A stretch of DNA of 64,000 nt. Source: Sphingobacteriales bacterium (GTDB lineage: Bacteria; Bacteroidota; Bacteroidia; Chitinophagales; Chitinophagaceae). Under the pieces are notes generated by a model. The model was not told the origin of the DNA, did no database searches, and worked only from the letters and a program-made list of their open reading frames with translations. Within the stretch, counting starts at the first letter, position 1. Each line of letters starts with the position of its first letter. Below, in pieces: positions 48,787-60,676 of this stretch. The position numbers and the translations under genes were made by a program. The stretch spans positions 1-64,000 of the forward strand of contig JACQDV010000032.1 in NCBI GenBank assembly GCA_016200915.1, given 5' to 3'.

Positions 48787-49800
48787 TTAGGCCTTTACAG
48801 ACTTAACTGTTTTAATAATACGGGCGGCTACTTTGTATGGATCAGCAGCTGAGTTTGGACGACGGTCTTCGAGATATCCTTTCCATCCTCTTGCAGGAAC
48901 GCCAACAGGAATACGGATAGAAGCACCACGGTCAGAAACTCCATAGCTGAAATCATGAATGCTGGCTGTTTCGTGTTTACCAGTGAGGCGTAAATGGTTG
49001 TCGGCACCATAAACAGCAATGTGTTCTTTAACCACAGGACGGAAAGCCTCACATACTTTGTCGAAGATTTCTTTGCTGCCAGCATTTCTCAATAATGAGT
49101 TAGAGAAGTTAGCATGCATACCGCTGCCATTCCAGTCTAAAGCACCTAATGGTTTACAATGCCAGTTGACAGATACACCGTATTTTTCACCGATTCTTTC
49201 AAGCAGATAACGACCTAACCAAATTTGGTCACCAGCTTGTTTTGCTCCTTTAGAGAAAATCTGGAATTCCCACTGACCGGTAGCAACTTCGGCATTAATA
49301 CCTTCCACATTCAGGCCAGCTTCTAAGCAGGCATCTAAATGCTCTTCAACAATGTTACGTCCATAAGCATGTTCAGCACCTACAGAACAATAATATGGAC
49401 CCTGAGGTCCGGGGAAACCACCAGCAGGGAAACCAATTGGTTTATTAGTTAAGGGATTCCACAGGAAGTATTCCTGTTCAAAACCAAACCAGAAATCATT
49501 ATCATCATCTTCAATAGTTGCACGGCCGTTTGATTCGTGAGCAGTACCATCAGCATTCAATACTTCGCACATAACTAAATAACCATCCTTACGCTGTGGA
49601 TCGGGTATGATATATACAGGTTTTAAAAGGCAGTCAGAAGAACCACCGGGTGCTTGTTCTGTAGAAGAACCGTCAAAACTCCATCCCGGGCAATCTTCTA
49701 ATTTGCCGCTGAAATCTTTTTCAATTTTAGTTTTGCTTCTTAAGCTTTGAGTTGGCTTGTATCCGTCAAGCCAGATGTACTCGAGTTTCGATAGTGCCAT
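48787..49800 (-). CDS. glnA: Type II (eukaryote-like) glutamine synthetase
   Basis: This 337-residue GS has the short GSII architecture: EYIWLDGYKP at the start, CPGWSFDGSSTEQAPGGSSD, WFGFEQEYFLW, PYYCSVGAEHAYGR, NGSGMHANFSN and a C-terminal RPNSAADPYKVAARI. It lacks the adenylylation loop of GSI, so that control is absent. It has the same reaction as the GSIII gene next to it; differing nitrogen or stress control of the two is inferred. No TAnnTTTG element is visible in the 281-base upstream gap. Confidence 0.92.
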   Translation of the reverse strand: MALSKLEYIWLDGYKPTQSLRSKTKIEKDFSGKLEDCPGWSFDGSSTEQAPGGSSDCLLKPVYIIPDPQRKDGYLVMCEVLNADGTAHESNGRATIEDDDNDFWFGFEQEYFLWNPLTNKPIGFPAGGFPGPQGPYYCSVGAEHAYGRNIVEEHLDACLEAGLNVEGINAEVATGQWEFQIFSKGAKQAGDQIWLGRYLLERIGEKYGVSVNWHCKPLGALDWNGSGMHANFSNSLLRNAGSKEIFDKVCEAFRPVVKEHIAVYGADNHLRLTGKHETASIHDFSYGVSDRGASIRIPVGVPARGWKGYLEDRRPNSAADPYKVAARIIKTVKSVKA

Positions 49801-50081
49801 AGTTGTTGTTGTATTTAATATATATTTTTAACTAATGTTTTATAAGTGTCCAGTATTTAAAAAATTTCCAGATAAAATTACAAGAAAATTAAATTTTAAA
49901 GACATTGGATAGCTATTTTTTAGATAAACACATCCAAAAGTAACGATTTATACAACTAACAACGCTTAGTTTTAAATATGATTTTTTTTGTAATGTGAAT
50001 TGTTGATTCTATTGTGTATAAACCAGTCTGCTACCTACTTTAATAGTTGCAAGAAATGAACAGGCAGGGATATTAAGGATT

Positions 50082-51329
50082 TTATGGTCTTTTTATAAAA
50101 ATGTTTGGTAAGGATGCCAGCATTGGAGCAATAGTCAATGGTAATAAGATGCTGCGATACCTTACAATGGCCCCGATATTTGGGATAATATATCCAATAA
50201 TCATGAAAAGACTAAGAGAGAAAAAGAAAGCAAACAAAACAGATGGCTTGTCAAATACTCTTTTGCCTTTATACAAAAACATAATAATTAGGATAATAAA
50301 CGCTATGACTTCGATTGCAGCCAGCAGGTATTGAACATTTTTAACCTCTGTGGGGTAAGGTCGTAATAAAGAGTGATTTAGTGCTTCGGGCAGATTATTT
50401 ACAAAACTTTTAAAACCGGGTTTAAGCCTGGTAGTTTCTATATATGAATTGCCTTTTAGTTTAATGAACTCCGCCTGCCTGATTGAAAAGGAGAGGGGAA
50501 GATTAATTTTGGGGTCAAAAAACCTGGTAATAAAAAATAACGTTCCAAAAAAACTATAAACTACAACAAAGCTGAGCCATGGTCTTTGTTTGAACTTTTT
50601 AATCATTAGCCATGCCAGTAAAGGTGGTATCAAAGCAACTGAAACATAATTCCGCATTGGTAAAATAAAAATGAGACATGCAATGATATATGCACTTCTT
50701 TTAAAACCAGTTCCTTTTTCAGCATTCATCTGCTGCATATTGTACATAATGAAAGCGATTGCCATAAAAATCAATCCATCCTTATGTATTCCGGAGCACC
50801 AGTATAAAAATGAAGGGATTAAAAAACATCCCGCTAACAAATAGAAATTTTTACCGGGGAATATTGTAACATAAAGCCTGTATAAAGCTACTGGCCCAAA
50901 AAAAGTAAGGAACGAATAGAAGATTGCATTTATATAATAATTTCGCAGGGAAAAAATATTAAATACAGATACCAGCTTCACCATGATGTTACTTTTCAGA
51001 TCGCTCCAGTAGGAGTGGGTGCCCGAGAAAAGGCGTTCATATCCTCTGTTATATGGATTATGAAAAATATTGGTAAGATATTGAACAGGATCATGAAAAA
51101 GCAGGTCAGTTTCATCCAAACTTTCATAATAAAACCGCCAGGTATCAGCATAAATTTTATGATCCGGAATCCTGGAATAGATAAATCCATAGATCACCCC
51201 GGCAAATACCTTCAGCAAAAACAGCAGGATCAATATCCTTGCAGGCAAGCCACTGTTTCTTATAAATTTAACTTTGGTAACTAACCATGAAAAGAGAACG
51301 AGGTATATTATAAACAGAAGGTAAGACAA
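50082..51329 (-). CDS. Polytopic membrane protein, possibly a polysaccharide polymerase or glycosyltransferase
   Basis: This 415-residue protein has about ten hydrophobic helices and a larger loop with DTWRFYYESLDETDLLFHD near residues 60-80. FLIPSFLYWCSGIHKDGLIF and IIPNIGAIVRYRSILLPL recall EpsG/Wzy or GT-C type proteins, but no clear catalytic motif is visible. A role in surface polysaccharide is a guess. It stands alone, divergent from purL. Confidence 0.65.
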   Translation of the reverse strand: MSYLLFIIYLVLFSWLVTKVKFIRNSGLPARILILLFLLKVFAGVIYGFIYSRIPDHKIYADTWRFYYESLDETDLLFHDPVQYLTNIFHNPYNRGYERLFSGTHSYWSDLKSNIMVKLVSVFNIFSLRNYYINAIFYSFLTFFGPVALYRLYVTIFPGKNFYLLAGCFLIPSFLYWCSGIHKDGLIFMAIAFIMYNMQQMNAEKGTGFKRSAYIIACLIFILPMRNYVSVALIPPLLAWLMIKKFKQRPWLSFVVVYSFFGTLFFITRFFDPKINLPLSFSIRQAEFIKLKGNSYIETTRLKPGFKSFVNNLPEALNHSLLRPYPTEVKNVQYLLAAIEVIAFIILIIMFLYKGKRVFDKPSVLFAFFFSLSLFMIIGYIIPNIGAIVRYRSILLPLTIAPMLASLPNIFIKRP

Positions 51330-51416
51330 TCGTGTCAGTAAGTTTTGTGTGGCAAAATAGTTAATAATTGAGAATAAAAAGGAGAATTAGTTCACATGCA
51401 TTTAACAGGGTAGTTG

Positions 51417-51424
51417 TACTTTTG
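51417..51424 (+). promoter_or_regulatory. -7 promoter element for purL
   Basis: TACTTTTG followed by GCGC, 17 bases before the purL ATG, the same pattern as at fabH. Confidence 0.55.
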
Positions 51425-51441
51425 CGCTTTCTTACACAATT

Positions 51442-53658
51442 ATGGAAATAACCGTTTCAACCGCCGAAAAACTCGGCCTTCGTCCGGAAGAATTTGAATT
51501 AATTAAGAGAATCCTTGGTCGTACACCCAATTTTACTGAACTCAGTGCTTACTCTGTTATGTGGAGTGAGCACTGCAGTTATAAAAATTCTATCAAGTGG
51601 TTAAAAACATTGCCAAGAGATGGGTCAAAACTTTTGGTAAAAGCCGGAGAAGAAAATGCCGGGCTGGTAGATATTGGTGATGGATATGCAGTAGTATTCA
51701 AAATTGAAAGTCATAACCACCCATCTGCTATTGAACCTTTCCAGGGTGCGGCAACGGGTGTAGGTGGTATTCACCGGGATATCTTTACCATGGGTGCAAG
51801 ACCAATCGCTTCACTCAACTCACTTCGCTTTGGAAATTTAAAAGAAGATAAAACACAACATTTATTAAGCGGTGTGGTCCATGGCATTGGTCATTACGGC
51901 AACTGCTTTGGTGTGCCAACTGTGGGTGGTGAAATTTATTTTGAAGATTGTTATCATACCAATCCATTGGTAAATGCGATGAGTGTGGGTGTTGTAAAAA
52001 TTGGTGAAACAATCAGTGCAACAGCCGCAGGTATTGGTAACCCTGTTTTTATTGTAGGCAGTGCAACAGGTAAAGATGGAATGGGCGGTGCAGCTTTTGC
52101 TTCCGCCGATATTACTGAGAATAGTATGGAAGATTTACCTGCTGTTCAAGTAGGCGACCCATTCCAGGAAAAGAAATTATTGGAAGCTTGTCTCGAAGTT
52201 ATTCCAACAGGTGCATTAATAGGTATGCAGGATATGGGTGCTGCAGGAATTATTTGCTCCTGTTCTGAAACAAGTGCAAAAGGTGGTGTAGGAATGCGTA
52301 TTGATTTGGAAAAAGTTCCTACCCGTCAAAAAAACATGAAAGCATGGGAGTTGTTACTGAGTGAAAGCCAGGAACGCATGCTGATGATTGTACATAAAGG
52401 AAGAGAAGCAGAAGTGCTGAGCATATTTGAAAAATGGGATTTGCCCTGTTCACAAATTGGAGAAGTAACCGATGATGGAATGCTTCGTTATTATATGAAT
52501 GGAGAACTGGAAGCGGAGATACCAGCAGAGAGTTTGGTATTGGGCGGCGGTGCACCTGTTTATCACCGTGATTATACAGAGCCAAAGTATTTTTCAAAAA
52601 TAAAATCTTTCAACCCTAACAGCATTCCTGTGCCGGATGATTTGAAAGAAGTGGCGGAGAAAATTATTGCTTTACCAAACATCGCTAACAAACGCTGGAT
52701 ATATAATCAGTATGACAGCATGGTGGGCACGGGTAATACTTCCACCAACGCACCAAGTGATGCAACAATTGTGTTGGCGAAGGAAGCCAATAAAGGCCTG
52801 GCCGTAACAACCGATTGTAACAGTCGTTATGTATTTGCTAATCCACTACAGGGTGGAATGATGGCCGTTGCTGAAGCAGCAAGAAATATTGTGTGCAGTG
52901 GCGGTACACCGTTAGGTGTTACCAATTGTCTCAACTTCGGTAATCCTTACGATCCTGAAGTTTATTACCAGTTTGTACATGCACTGAAAGGAATGGGGGA
53001 AGCCTGTAAGAAATTTGATACACCCGTAACAGGTGGTAACGTAAGTTTTTATAATCAGTCACCTGATGGGCCAGTTTATCCTACGCCAACTATTGGTATG
53101 GTAGGTTTGCTGGAGAACATCAACAATAAGATGACGCTTGATTTGAAAGAAGAAGGTGATATTATCTTTTTGATTGGTAAAAGCAGTGCTGATATTAATT
53201 CGTCTGAATATTTACATAAGATATGCGGCGTGGAATATTCACCTGCACCAAAGTTTGATTTGGATGAAGAGTATGCAATGCAGCAAAAAGTTGCAGAACT
53301 AATCAGGAGAAAAGTAGTTGCTTCTGCACATGATGTGAGTGAAGGTGGTTTGTTTGTAACGTTGATTGAGTCAGCTTTCAATAACAAACTTGGTTTTGAT
53401 GTGGTAGCCAATGATTATAAGCTGAGAAAAGATGCGATGTGGTTTGGCGAAGCACAAAGCAGGGTAGTGGTGAGTGTAAATCCGCTGAATTTAGAAGTGT
53501 TTAAAAAAGTAATGGGTAATCATCCGTATGAAGAGTTGGGATTTATAACCAATGGCGAAATTGAGGTGGATGGTATGTATTGGGGTAATATTGACGAGTG
53601 GCAGGAGAAATATGATACAGCAATTGAAACATACATGAATCATTACATGGCTGAATAA
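51442..53658 (+). CDS. purL: Phosphoribosylformylglycinamidine synthase subunit PurL
   Basis: This 738-residue protein matches the short PurL form that needs separate PurS and PurQ subunits. It shows WSEHCSYKNS, FKIESHNHPSAIEPFQGAATGVGGIHRDI (the metal/ATP loop, about 90-118), and a second copy of the AIRS-type fold from about residue 400 (TTDCNSRYVFANPLQGG). It converts FGAR to FGAM in purine synthesis. Its stop overlaps the hldD start as TAATG. Confidence 0.93.
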   Translation: MEITVSTAEKLGLRPEEFELIKRILGRTPNFTELSAYSVMWSEHCSYKNSIKWLKTLPRDGSKLLVKAGEENAGLVDIGDGYAVVFKIESHNHPSAIEPFQGAATGVGGIHRDIFTMGARPIASLNSLRFGNLKEDKTQHLLSGVVHGIGHYGNCFGVPTVGGEIYFEDCYHTNPLVNAMSVGVVKIGETISATAAGIGNPVFIVGSATGKDGMGGAAFASADITENSMEDLPAVQVGDPFQEKKLLEACLEVIPTGALIGMQDMGAAGIICSCSETSAKGGVGMRIDLEKVPTRQKNMKAWELLLSESQERMLMIVHKGREAEVLSIFEKWDLPCSQIGEVTDDGMLRYYMNGELEAEIPAESLVLGGGAPVYHRDYTEPKYFSKIKSFNPNSIPVPDDLKEVAEKIIALPNIANKRWIYNQYDSMVGTGNTSTNAPSDATIVLAKEANKGLAVTTDCNSRYVFANPLQGGMMAVAEAARNIVCSGGTPLGVTNCLNFGNPYDPEVYYQFVHALKGMGEACKKFDTPVTGGNVSFYNQSPDGPVYPTPTIGMVGLLENINNKMTLDLKEEGDIIFLIGKSSADINSSEYLHKICGVEYSPAPKFDLDEEYAMQQKVAELIRRKVVASAHDVSEGGLFVTLIESAFNNKLGFDVVANDYKLRKDAMWFGEAQSRVVVSVNPLNLEVFKKVMGNHPYEELGFITNGEIEVDGMYWGNIDEWQEKYDTAIETYMNHYMAE

Positions 53659-54686
53659 TGGTGAATCTCGAAAAAAAATTAGCAACACATCCCGAAATGA
53701 ATATCGTTGATAAAAACGCAATGATCGTGGTTACCGGTGCTGCCGGTTTTATTGGTAGTTGCATGGTTGGTTACCTGAATGAACATGGATATGAGAACTT
53801 GATATTGGTAGATGAGTTTGACTGGGAAGAAAAAGAATTAAACCTGTTGCATAAAAATTTTACCGCCCGTATTGAAAGAGAAAACTTTTTTGAATGGGTG
53901 ACGAAAGAAAATTCTTCCATCAAATTTGTTTTTCACTTAGGCGCAAGAACAGATACTACTGAGTTTGATTACAGCATCCATCAAAAGCTGAATGTTGAAT
54001 ACACTCAGCAAATGTGGAAATACTGTACCGAAAAAAATATTCCACTGGTATATGCTTCTTCAGCTGCTACTTATGGTAATGGTGAGTTGGGTTATGATGA
54101 TAACCATGAAGTGATAGATAAATTACAACCGCTGAATCCTTATGGTGTTTCCAAAAATGAAGTGGATAAATGGATTCTTCAGCAAAAAACACAACCAACT
54201 TTCTGGGCCGGTTTAAAATTCTTCAACGTATACGGTACTAATGAATACCATAAGGGAAGAATGGCAAGTGTAATATTTCATTCTTTCAATCAAATTCAAA
54301 AAACGGGTCAGGTAAAACTCTTTAAATCGCATAAGCCTGAATATAAAGATGGAGAGCAGCTCAGGGATTTCGTGTATGTAAAAGATGTGGTGAAAGTTTG
54401 TTACTGGTTAATGCAGCATCATACTCCTTCTGGTATTTATAATTTAGGAACGGGTAAAGCAAGAACATTTAAAGACCTGGTTAATGCTACTTTCGGCGGA
54501 CTGGATTTGGAACCGAATATTGAATACATCGATACACCTGTTGATATTCGTGATAAATATCAATACTTCACAGAAGCAAATATGGGCAAACTGAAAAGTG
54601 TTGGTTATTCCGATGAATTTTATTCATTGGAGAAAGGGGTGGATGATTATGTGAGGAATTACCTCAAAGCAAAAAAATATTACTAA
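53658..54686 (+). CDS. hldD: ADP-L-glycero-D-manno-heptose 6-epimerase
   Basis: This SDR-type epimerase of up to 342 residues has VVTGAAGFIGSCMVGYLNEHG, HLGARTDTTEFDY, SSAATYGNGELGY and YGVSKNEVDKW (Tyr and Lys of the YxxxK catalytic pair). YKDGEQLRDFVYVKDV also supports it. It interconverts ADP-D-glycero- and ADP-L-glycero-manno-heptose, the last step of the path that hldA begins. The TAATG overlap with purL favours 53658; an ATG at 53721 would give the more usual start MIVVTGAAG. Confidence 0.9.
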   Translation: MVNLEKKLATHPEMNIVDKNAMIVVTGAAGFIGSCMVGYLNEHGYENLILVDEFDWEEKELNLLHKNFTARIERENFFEWVTKENSSIKFVFHLGARTDTTEFDYSIHQKLNVEYTQQMWKYCTEKNIPLVYASSAATYGNGELGYDDNHEVIDKLQPLNPYGVSKNEVDKWILQQKTQPTFWAGLKFFNVYGTNEYHKGRMASVIFHSFNQIQKTGQVKLFKSHKPEYKDGEQLRDFVYVKDVVKVCYWLMQHHTPSGIYNLGTGKARTFKDLVNATFGGLDLEPNIEYIDTPVDIRDKYQYFTEANMGKLKSVGYSDEFYSLEKGVDDYVRNYLKAKKYY

Positions 54687-54711
54687 CTTCACTCTCTTGA
54701 AACACAAGCTT

Positions 54712-54738
54712 GCCATCCCAACACCAGGGATGGCTTTG
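54712..54738 (+). terminator. Hairpin after the purL-hldD operon
   Basis: GCCATCCC (54712-54719) and GGGATGGC (54727-54734) enclose a 7-base loop, followed by TTTGTT. The apparent earlier TTG start of proC lies against this stem and is therefore not credible. Confidence 0.65.
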
Positions 54739-54745
54739 TTATAAA

Positions 54746-55549
54746 ATGAAATTTATGAACAAGAAAATAGCCATCATTGGTGGTGGTAACCTAGGAACTT
54801 CGATTGCACAGGGTTTAGTAAACAGCGGTTTTACTAAAGCGCAGCATATCATCATTACTAAAAGAAATATTGCTATTTTAAAACCATTGGAACAACAGGG
54901 TGTGCTGGTGAGCAGTGATAATAAAGAAGCAGTTCGGTTTGCTGATTTTATTATCCTGGCAGTAAAACCTTACCAGATTGAAGATGTGTTAGCCGGCATT
55001 AAAGCAGAACTAAAAGAAAAGAAACATGTGCTTTGTTCTGTGGTGACAGGCGTTACTATTGAACAAATGCAAAAGATTGTGGTAAAGAAAGTGCCGATGG
55101 TGAGAGCCATGCCTAATACAGCCATTGCCATACAGGAAAGCATGACCTGTATTTGCACCAGGAGTGTGGATGGTGAACAATTAAAATATGTCGAAGATTT
55201 ATTTAACCAGTTAGGTCGTGTAGCCATGATTGATGAAAAGCTGATGGATGCAGCAACGGTACTGGGTGCTTGTGGTACTGCTTATGCCATGCGTTATATC
55301 CGGGCCAATATACAGGGCGGTATTGAAATAGGATTTGATGCAGCTACTGCTTCATTAATTGCGGCCCAAACTGTAAAAGGGGCAGCTGATCTTTTATTGA
55401 AAAAAGGTTCACATCCAGAACAGGAGATTGATAAAGTAACTACACCCAGAGGATGCACCATTGCCGGATTGAATGAAATGGAGCACCAGGGTTTCAGTTC
55501 GTCTCTGATAAAAGGGATTATTACAAGTTACGAGAAGATAGGAGAATAA
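54746..55549 (+). CDS. proC: Pyrroline-5-carboxylate reductase
   Basis: From the ATG at 54746 this is a 267-residue enzyme. It has KIAIIGGGNLGTSIAQGL (NADPH site), AVKPYQIEDVL, RAMPNTAIAIQESMTC and the C-terminal KVTTPRGCTIAGLNEMEHQGF motif of the active site. It reduces P5C to proline. A terminator-like stem sits just before the start, and I see no promoter element I could defend. Confidence 0.92.
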   Translation: MKFMNKKIAIIGGGNLGTSIAQGLVNSGFTKAQHIIITKRNIAILKPLEQQGVLVSSDNKEAVRFADFIILAVKPYQIEDVLAGIKAELKEKKHVLCSVVTGVTIEQMQKIVVKKVPMVRAMPNTAIAIQESMTCICTRSVDGEQLKYVEDLFNQLGRVAMIDEKLMDAATVLGACGTAYAMRYIRANIQGGIEIGFDAATASLIAAQTVKGAADLLLKKGSHPEQEIDKVTTPRGCTIAGLNEMEHQGFSSSLIKGIITSYEKIGE

Positions 55550-55622
55550 AAACATTAGGCTAAGAGTTAAAAGAGCAAAAGAGGTATCTCTTTTAACCTC
55601 CTTTTCTCTTTAATCTCTTAGC

Positions 55623-55652
55623 AAAAAAAAACGCCCCAATTACTGAGACGTT
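55623..55652 (-). terminator. Terminator of the dienelactone hydrolase gene
   Basis: On the minus strand AACGTCTC pairs with GGGGCGTT using G-T wobbles over a 7-base loop and runs into nine Ts. Just beyond it, 55565-55620 contains an imperfect inverted repeat of AAGAGNTTAAAAGAG words. Confidence 0.75.
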
Positions 55653-55675
55653 TTCAATTTTTAATGATTGACTAA

Positions 55676-56539
55676 TTATTTTATCCTCGCCTTCAAAAAC
55701 TCTGTCACATGTTTATATGCATCTTCTGTTGCTGCTTTGTCATGATTAGGATTGCTGGGATTAGCAAATGCATGTACAGCATCATAACGATAAACAGTAA
55801 TTCCTTTTCCCAACTTCTTCATGGTAGCCTCAAAATCATTTACTACCTGTGGCGTTATCCATTGTTCTTTATTGGCAAATAAGCCCAACACATCAGCTTT
55901 TAAAGATTTCAGTTTGTCTTCACTCTTTTCCGGCATACCATAATACATAATGCAGCCTGCTGCCTGGTTACCTAATAAAATGCTGGTCTGTAAACTCCAG
56001 CCGCCACCAAAGCACCATCCAATCGTAAATACTTTTGCATCTTTACCTACATAGGCCATTGCACCTTTAATAATATTTTCAATTCGGGTGGCATTAGCTG
56101 CCTGCATATATTTGGCAGCATCTTCCTGTTTGGTTGCAACTTTTTTATCATATAGATCCAAAGCAATCACATTTACATCAAAATCTTTATTCAGTTTTTC
56201 TGCTTCCTGTTTAATATAGTCATTCAGTCCCCACCATTCGTGAATAACAAAAATGTAATAATCAGTTTTTTTACTCGCTTTTATTTCATAACCATAAGCA
56301 TCCGTGCCATCAGCAGCTTTATAAGTTATATCAGTACCACCTTTTTCACTCACAAAAGTGAAGGGCAAAGGATTGGCATGACTCATCATAAATTGTTTAT
56401 CGCTGGCAAAACGGGCAAACGCTTTTGTGGCGGGAACTGCACAACAGTTCATCGTTTCTTCTTTCTTGTGCTTAGTTTTTTGTGCAAATAAACCGGCGGC
56501 GGTTAATAAAACAATCACAACTAATAAAATCTTCTTCAT
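55676..56539 (-). CDS. Exported dienelactone hydrolase family protein
   Basis: This 287-residue protein has a signal peptide ending AGLFAQ (residue 20). The nucleophile elbow GWCFGGGW (Cys176) and a late catalytic His in VHAFANPS are typical of DLH. The acid residue, usually Asp, appears as Glu in LFANKEQWI by my alignment. A short Cys pair (NCCAVP, 31-36) follows the signal. It cleaves lactones or esters; the periplasmic location and the substrate are inferred and unknown respectively. Confidence 0.83.
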   Translation of the reverse strand: MKKILLVVIVLLTAAGLFAQKTKHKKEETMNCCAVPATKAFARFASDKQFMMSHANPLPFTFVSEKGGTDITYKAADGTDAYGYEIKASKKTDYYIFVIHEWWGLNDYIKQEAEKLNKDFDVNVIALDLYDKKVATKQEDAAKYMQAANATRIENIIKGAMAYVGKDAKVFTIGWCFGGGWSLQTSILLGNQAAGCIMYYGMPEKSEDKLKSLKADVLGLFANKEQWITPQVVNDFEATMKKLGKGITVYRYDAVHAFANPSNPNHDKAATEDAYKHVTEFLKARIK

Positions 56540-58588
<2,049 letters not shown>

Positions 58589-58667
58589 TTATTTATATTT
58601 ACAGCCATTAACATAACATAAAGAGTAACTTAACGACCCTCCTGCCTCAGCAAACCGTTTTTAATAA

Positions 58668-59102
58668 GTGAAGCGTATATCAAACGTTTTTGGAACCACC
58701 TTACTTGTCAAAGTATTCCCCACCGTTTTTGTTGGGGCTACACTTGTTTTTGTAGGTGTGGCAATTTATAATGTTCATTTCCTGGCGGCATTAATTCTTT
58801 CGCTGCCATTAATTGTTTTTTTATTCAGCAGCCCCGGTCGTTATCTTAAACTCAAAGAAGTTTTTTTAGATTATGAAACACAAACGATTGCTGTAAGTAT
58901 GGGACGGGCTAACTGGAAAGAATACAAGTTTGAACAATTAGAAGAAGTAATATTCGGTAAAATGGATACTATACTGGAGCTATATTTTGTCAATGGAGAA
59001 CGGGTTAGTTTTTTAGCCGGTCGTTTGTGGGGAAAAGCAGCTGAGATTGAAAAAATAAAAACCGAACTGAACGACATAATAAAAAAATACAGCAAGAAAT
59101 AA
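58668..59102 (+). CDS. Small membrane protein of unknown function
   Basis: This 144-residue protein is read from a GTG that lies immediately after an in-frame stop, so no earlier start is possible; the next ATG would remove both membrane helices (about 9-32 and 35-55). The C-terminal half, LDYETQTIAVSMGRANWKEYKFEQLEEVIFG, looks like a cytoplasmic PH-like beta domain. I cannot assign a role. Confidence 0.65.
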   Translation: MKRISNVFGTTLLVKVFPTVFVGATLVFVGVAIYNVHFLAALILSLPLIVFLFSSPGRYLKLKEVFLDYETQTIAVSMGRANWKEYKFEQLEEVIFGKMDTILELYFVNGERVSFLAGRLWGKAAEIEKIKTELNDIIKKYSKK

Positions 59103-59158
59103 AATTATCTCCTGCTGTATGGTGGTTGTTCTTTATGGCTGTTTACTATGTTTAACCG

Positions 59159-59184
59159 CTGACGGGGTTTTCAACCGCCGTCAG
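59159..59184. other. Hairpin between converging genes
   Basis: CTGACGG (59159-59165) and CCGTCAG (59178-59184) with further GG/CC pairing inside. There is no clear T run, so a terminator is possible but unproven. Confidence 0.45.
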
Positions 59185-59189
59185 GGCTC

Positions 59190-60386
59190 TTAATTCTCCT
59201 GTTTGGTAATTACATTCTTTTTCACTTTTGTCCAGTAACCATCTAATGAACCATCTTTTTCTTCCTGCCACTGCTTAACCAGTTTACCAATTTTTTCTTT
59301 TCTTTCTTCTTTGGTATGTTCAAAAAATTCATGCAATGTTTCTGTATCTGCCTGTTTGGCTAATTTGTTATACAACAGTTTTACTTCTTTTTCACTGGCA
59401 GTATTTTCTTCGGCAATTTGTTTTTCCATTTCTTCCCGCAGTCTTACTTTTTCATCATATGTACCGGTTGGCAGCATAAATTTGGCAATCACCGGCATCA
59501 GCTCTATCAGCATTAAAATCACAATAATTAAATAGTACCTGAACTGTAAGGCCGCATTTGCTTTAATTAAATTATTCAGTGCTTCCGCTCTTGTTAAAAA
59601 TCCATCATTTAGAAATTTAGTAAACACCACTTCTTCTTTTTTTATATTACTCTCCATTTCATTCAGCTCTTTATTAATATCATCCAGCTTCTGACCATCA
59701 TTGGTGAGCAAAGTTTTGTATTCACCATCTAACTTTTCATATTCATTTCGTTTAGCAATAGCAATATCTTTTATACCTACTTTACCGCTTCCTCCCGAAC
59801 CATCTGTCTCTTTAATAAAATTTTCTCTTGAATTGGATACCTCTGCATATTTCCTGTCCAGCTCTTTTTGAATGGTTTCTTTTTGATTGAGTAATTCAGT
59901 CTTTCTGTCTTTGTACAAAGCATCCAGTTCCTGCCGTTTTACCTGTTTTCTTTTTTCATTGTCTAACGATGTTTGCAATTTTATTTCCTTGTCAAACATA
60001 TACAGTACGACAGGTTGGGCCATAAAGGTTCCAATGGTTAATGCCAGCAAACCACGAAAGAGGAGCGGAGTAATTTTATTTTTATTGAATTTGTTAATGC
60101 CTTTAATCAAAGCCCGGTCAATGGTGAGTATTACAAAACCCATAAACAATCCGCAGGCGATGGTGAGAAAAGGGTTGTCGGTCATAGTGCTGAAAAAATA
60201 AGTCCAGGCTAAGGTGGCAAACAGCCAGGTAGCCAGCACACTCATACCAACAATTTTGTAGCGGTTGCGGTCCACAGCACAATCGGCAATAATTTCTTTT
60301 TCAGCAGTAGCCAGCCACCATAAAAATTCATCCATCTGTGTGGGTACATAGTTTTCCCTTTGGGAAAAAGCAATAGTTTTTTCCAT
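59190..60386 (-). CDS. DUF4407-like membrane protein with long coiled coil
   Basis: This 398-residue protein has three membrane helices near the N-terminus (about 45-65, 75-95, 108-130) and one near 280-300. Between them is a coiled coil of about 150 residues rich in Lys/Glu (QKETIQKELDRKYAEVSNSR). A second helical tail follows. The start QRENYVPTQMDEFLWWLA and the layout match DUF4407. The role is unknown, perhaps structural. Confidence 0.75.
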   Translation of the reverse strand: MEKTIAFSQRENYVPTQMDEFLWWLATAEKEIIADCAVDRNRYKIVGMSVLATWLFATLAWTYFFSTMTDNPFLTIACGLFMGFVILTIDRALIKGINKFNKNKITPLLFRGLLALTIGTFMAQPVVLYMFDKEIKLQTSLDNEKRKQVKRQELDALYKDRKTELLNQKETIQKELDRKYAEVSNSRENFIKETDGSGGSGKVGIKDIAIAKRNEYEKLDGEYKTLLTNDGQKLDDINKELNEMESNIKKEEVVFTKFLNDGFLTRAEALNNLIKANAALQFRYYLIIVILMLIELMPVIAKFMLPTGTYDEKVRLREEMEKQIAEENTASEKEVKLLYNKLAKQADTETLHEFFEHTKEERKEKIGKLVKQWQEEKDGSLDGYWTKVKKNVITKQEN

Positions 60387-60651
60387 TCTAAATTTGGTTA
60401 AAGAGTAAAAAATAGAAGGTAAAGTTGGAGTTGATGTAAGGTTAAGACCGGAACATTACATCAAAAGTAAGAAACGGGTATCAGTCCCGGATATTTTACA
60501 CGTAAATCTTAAAAAAAAGGTAAAGCTTTTGTTTCAGGCCAAACCAATATCAATTGGCCTGTTTCGGTTACCTCACCGGCTTATTTGTTTATCCGTAGCA
60601 CAGCCCCGGAAACCCGCCGTTAATTGCTTCTTCCCGTATGCCTCAAATCAT

Positions 60652-60659
60652 TACCTTTG
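60652..60659 (+). promoter_or_regulatory. -7 promoter element that fixes the yidC start
   Basis: TACCTTTG followed by GCGGC lies 18 bases before the ATG at 60677 but downstream of an in-frame ATG at 60638, so the earlier start would not be transcribed from this promoter. Confidence 0.55.
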
Positions 60660-60676
60660 CGGCTCAAATTTTAAAT

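Noticed and set aside
54710-54745. TTG start giving proC twelve extra residues
   Set aside because: The TTG lies against the stem of a terminator hairpin, and the ATG at 54746 is followed at once by the NAD(P)-binding motif.
60638-60676. Earlier ATG for yidC
   Set aside because: A consensus -7 element lies between this ATG and the one at 60677, and the extra 13 residues are not seen in YidC proteins I know.
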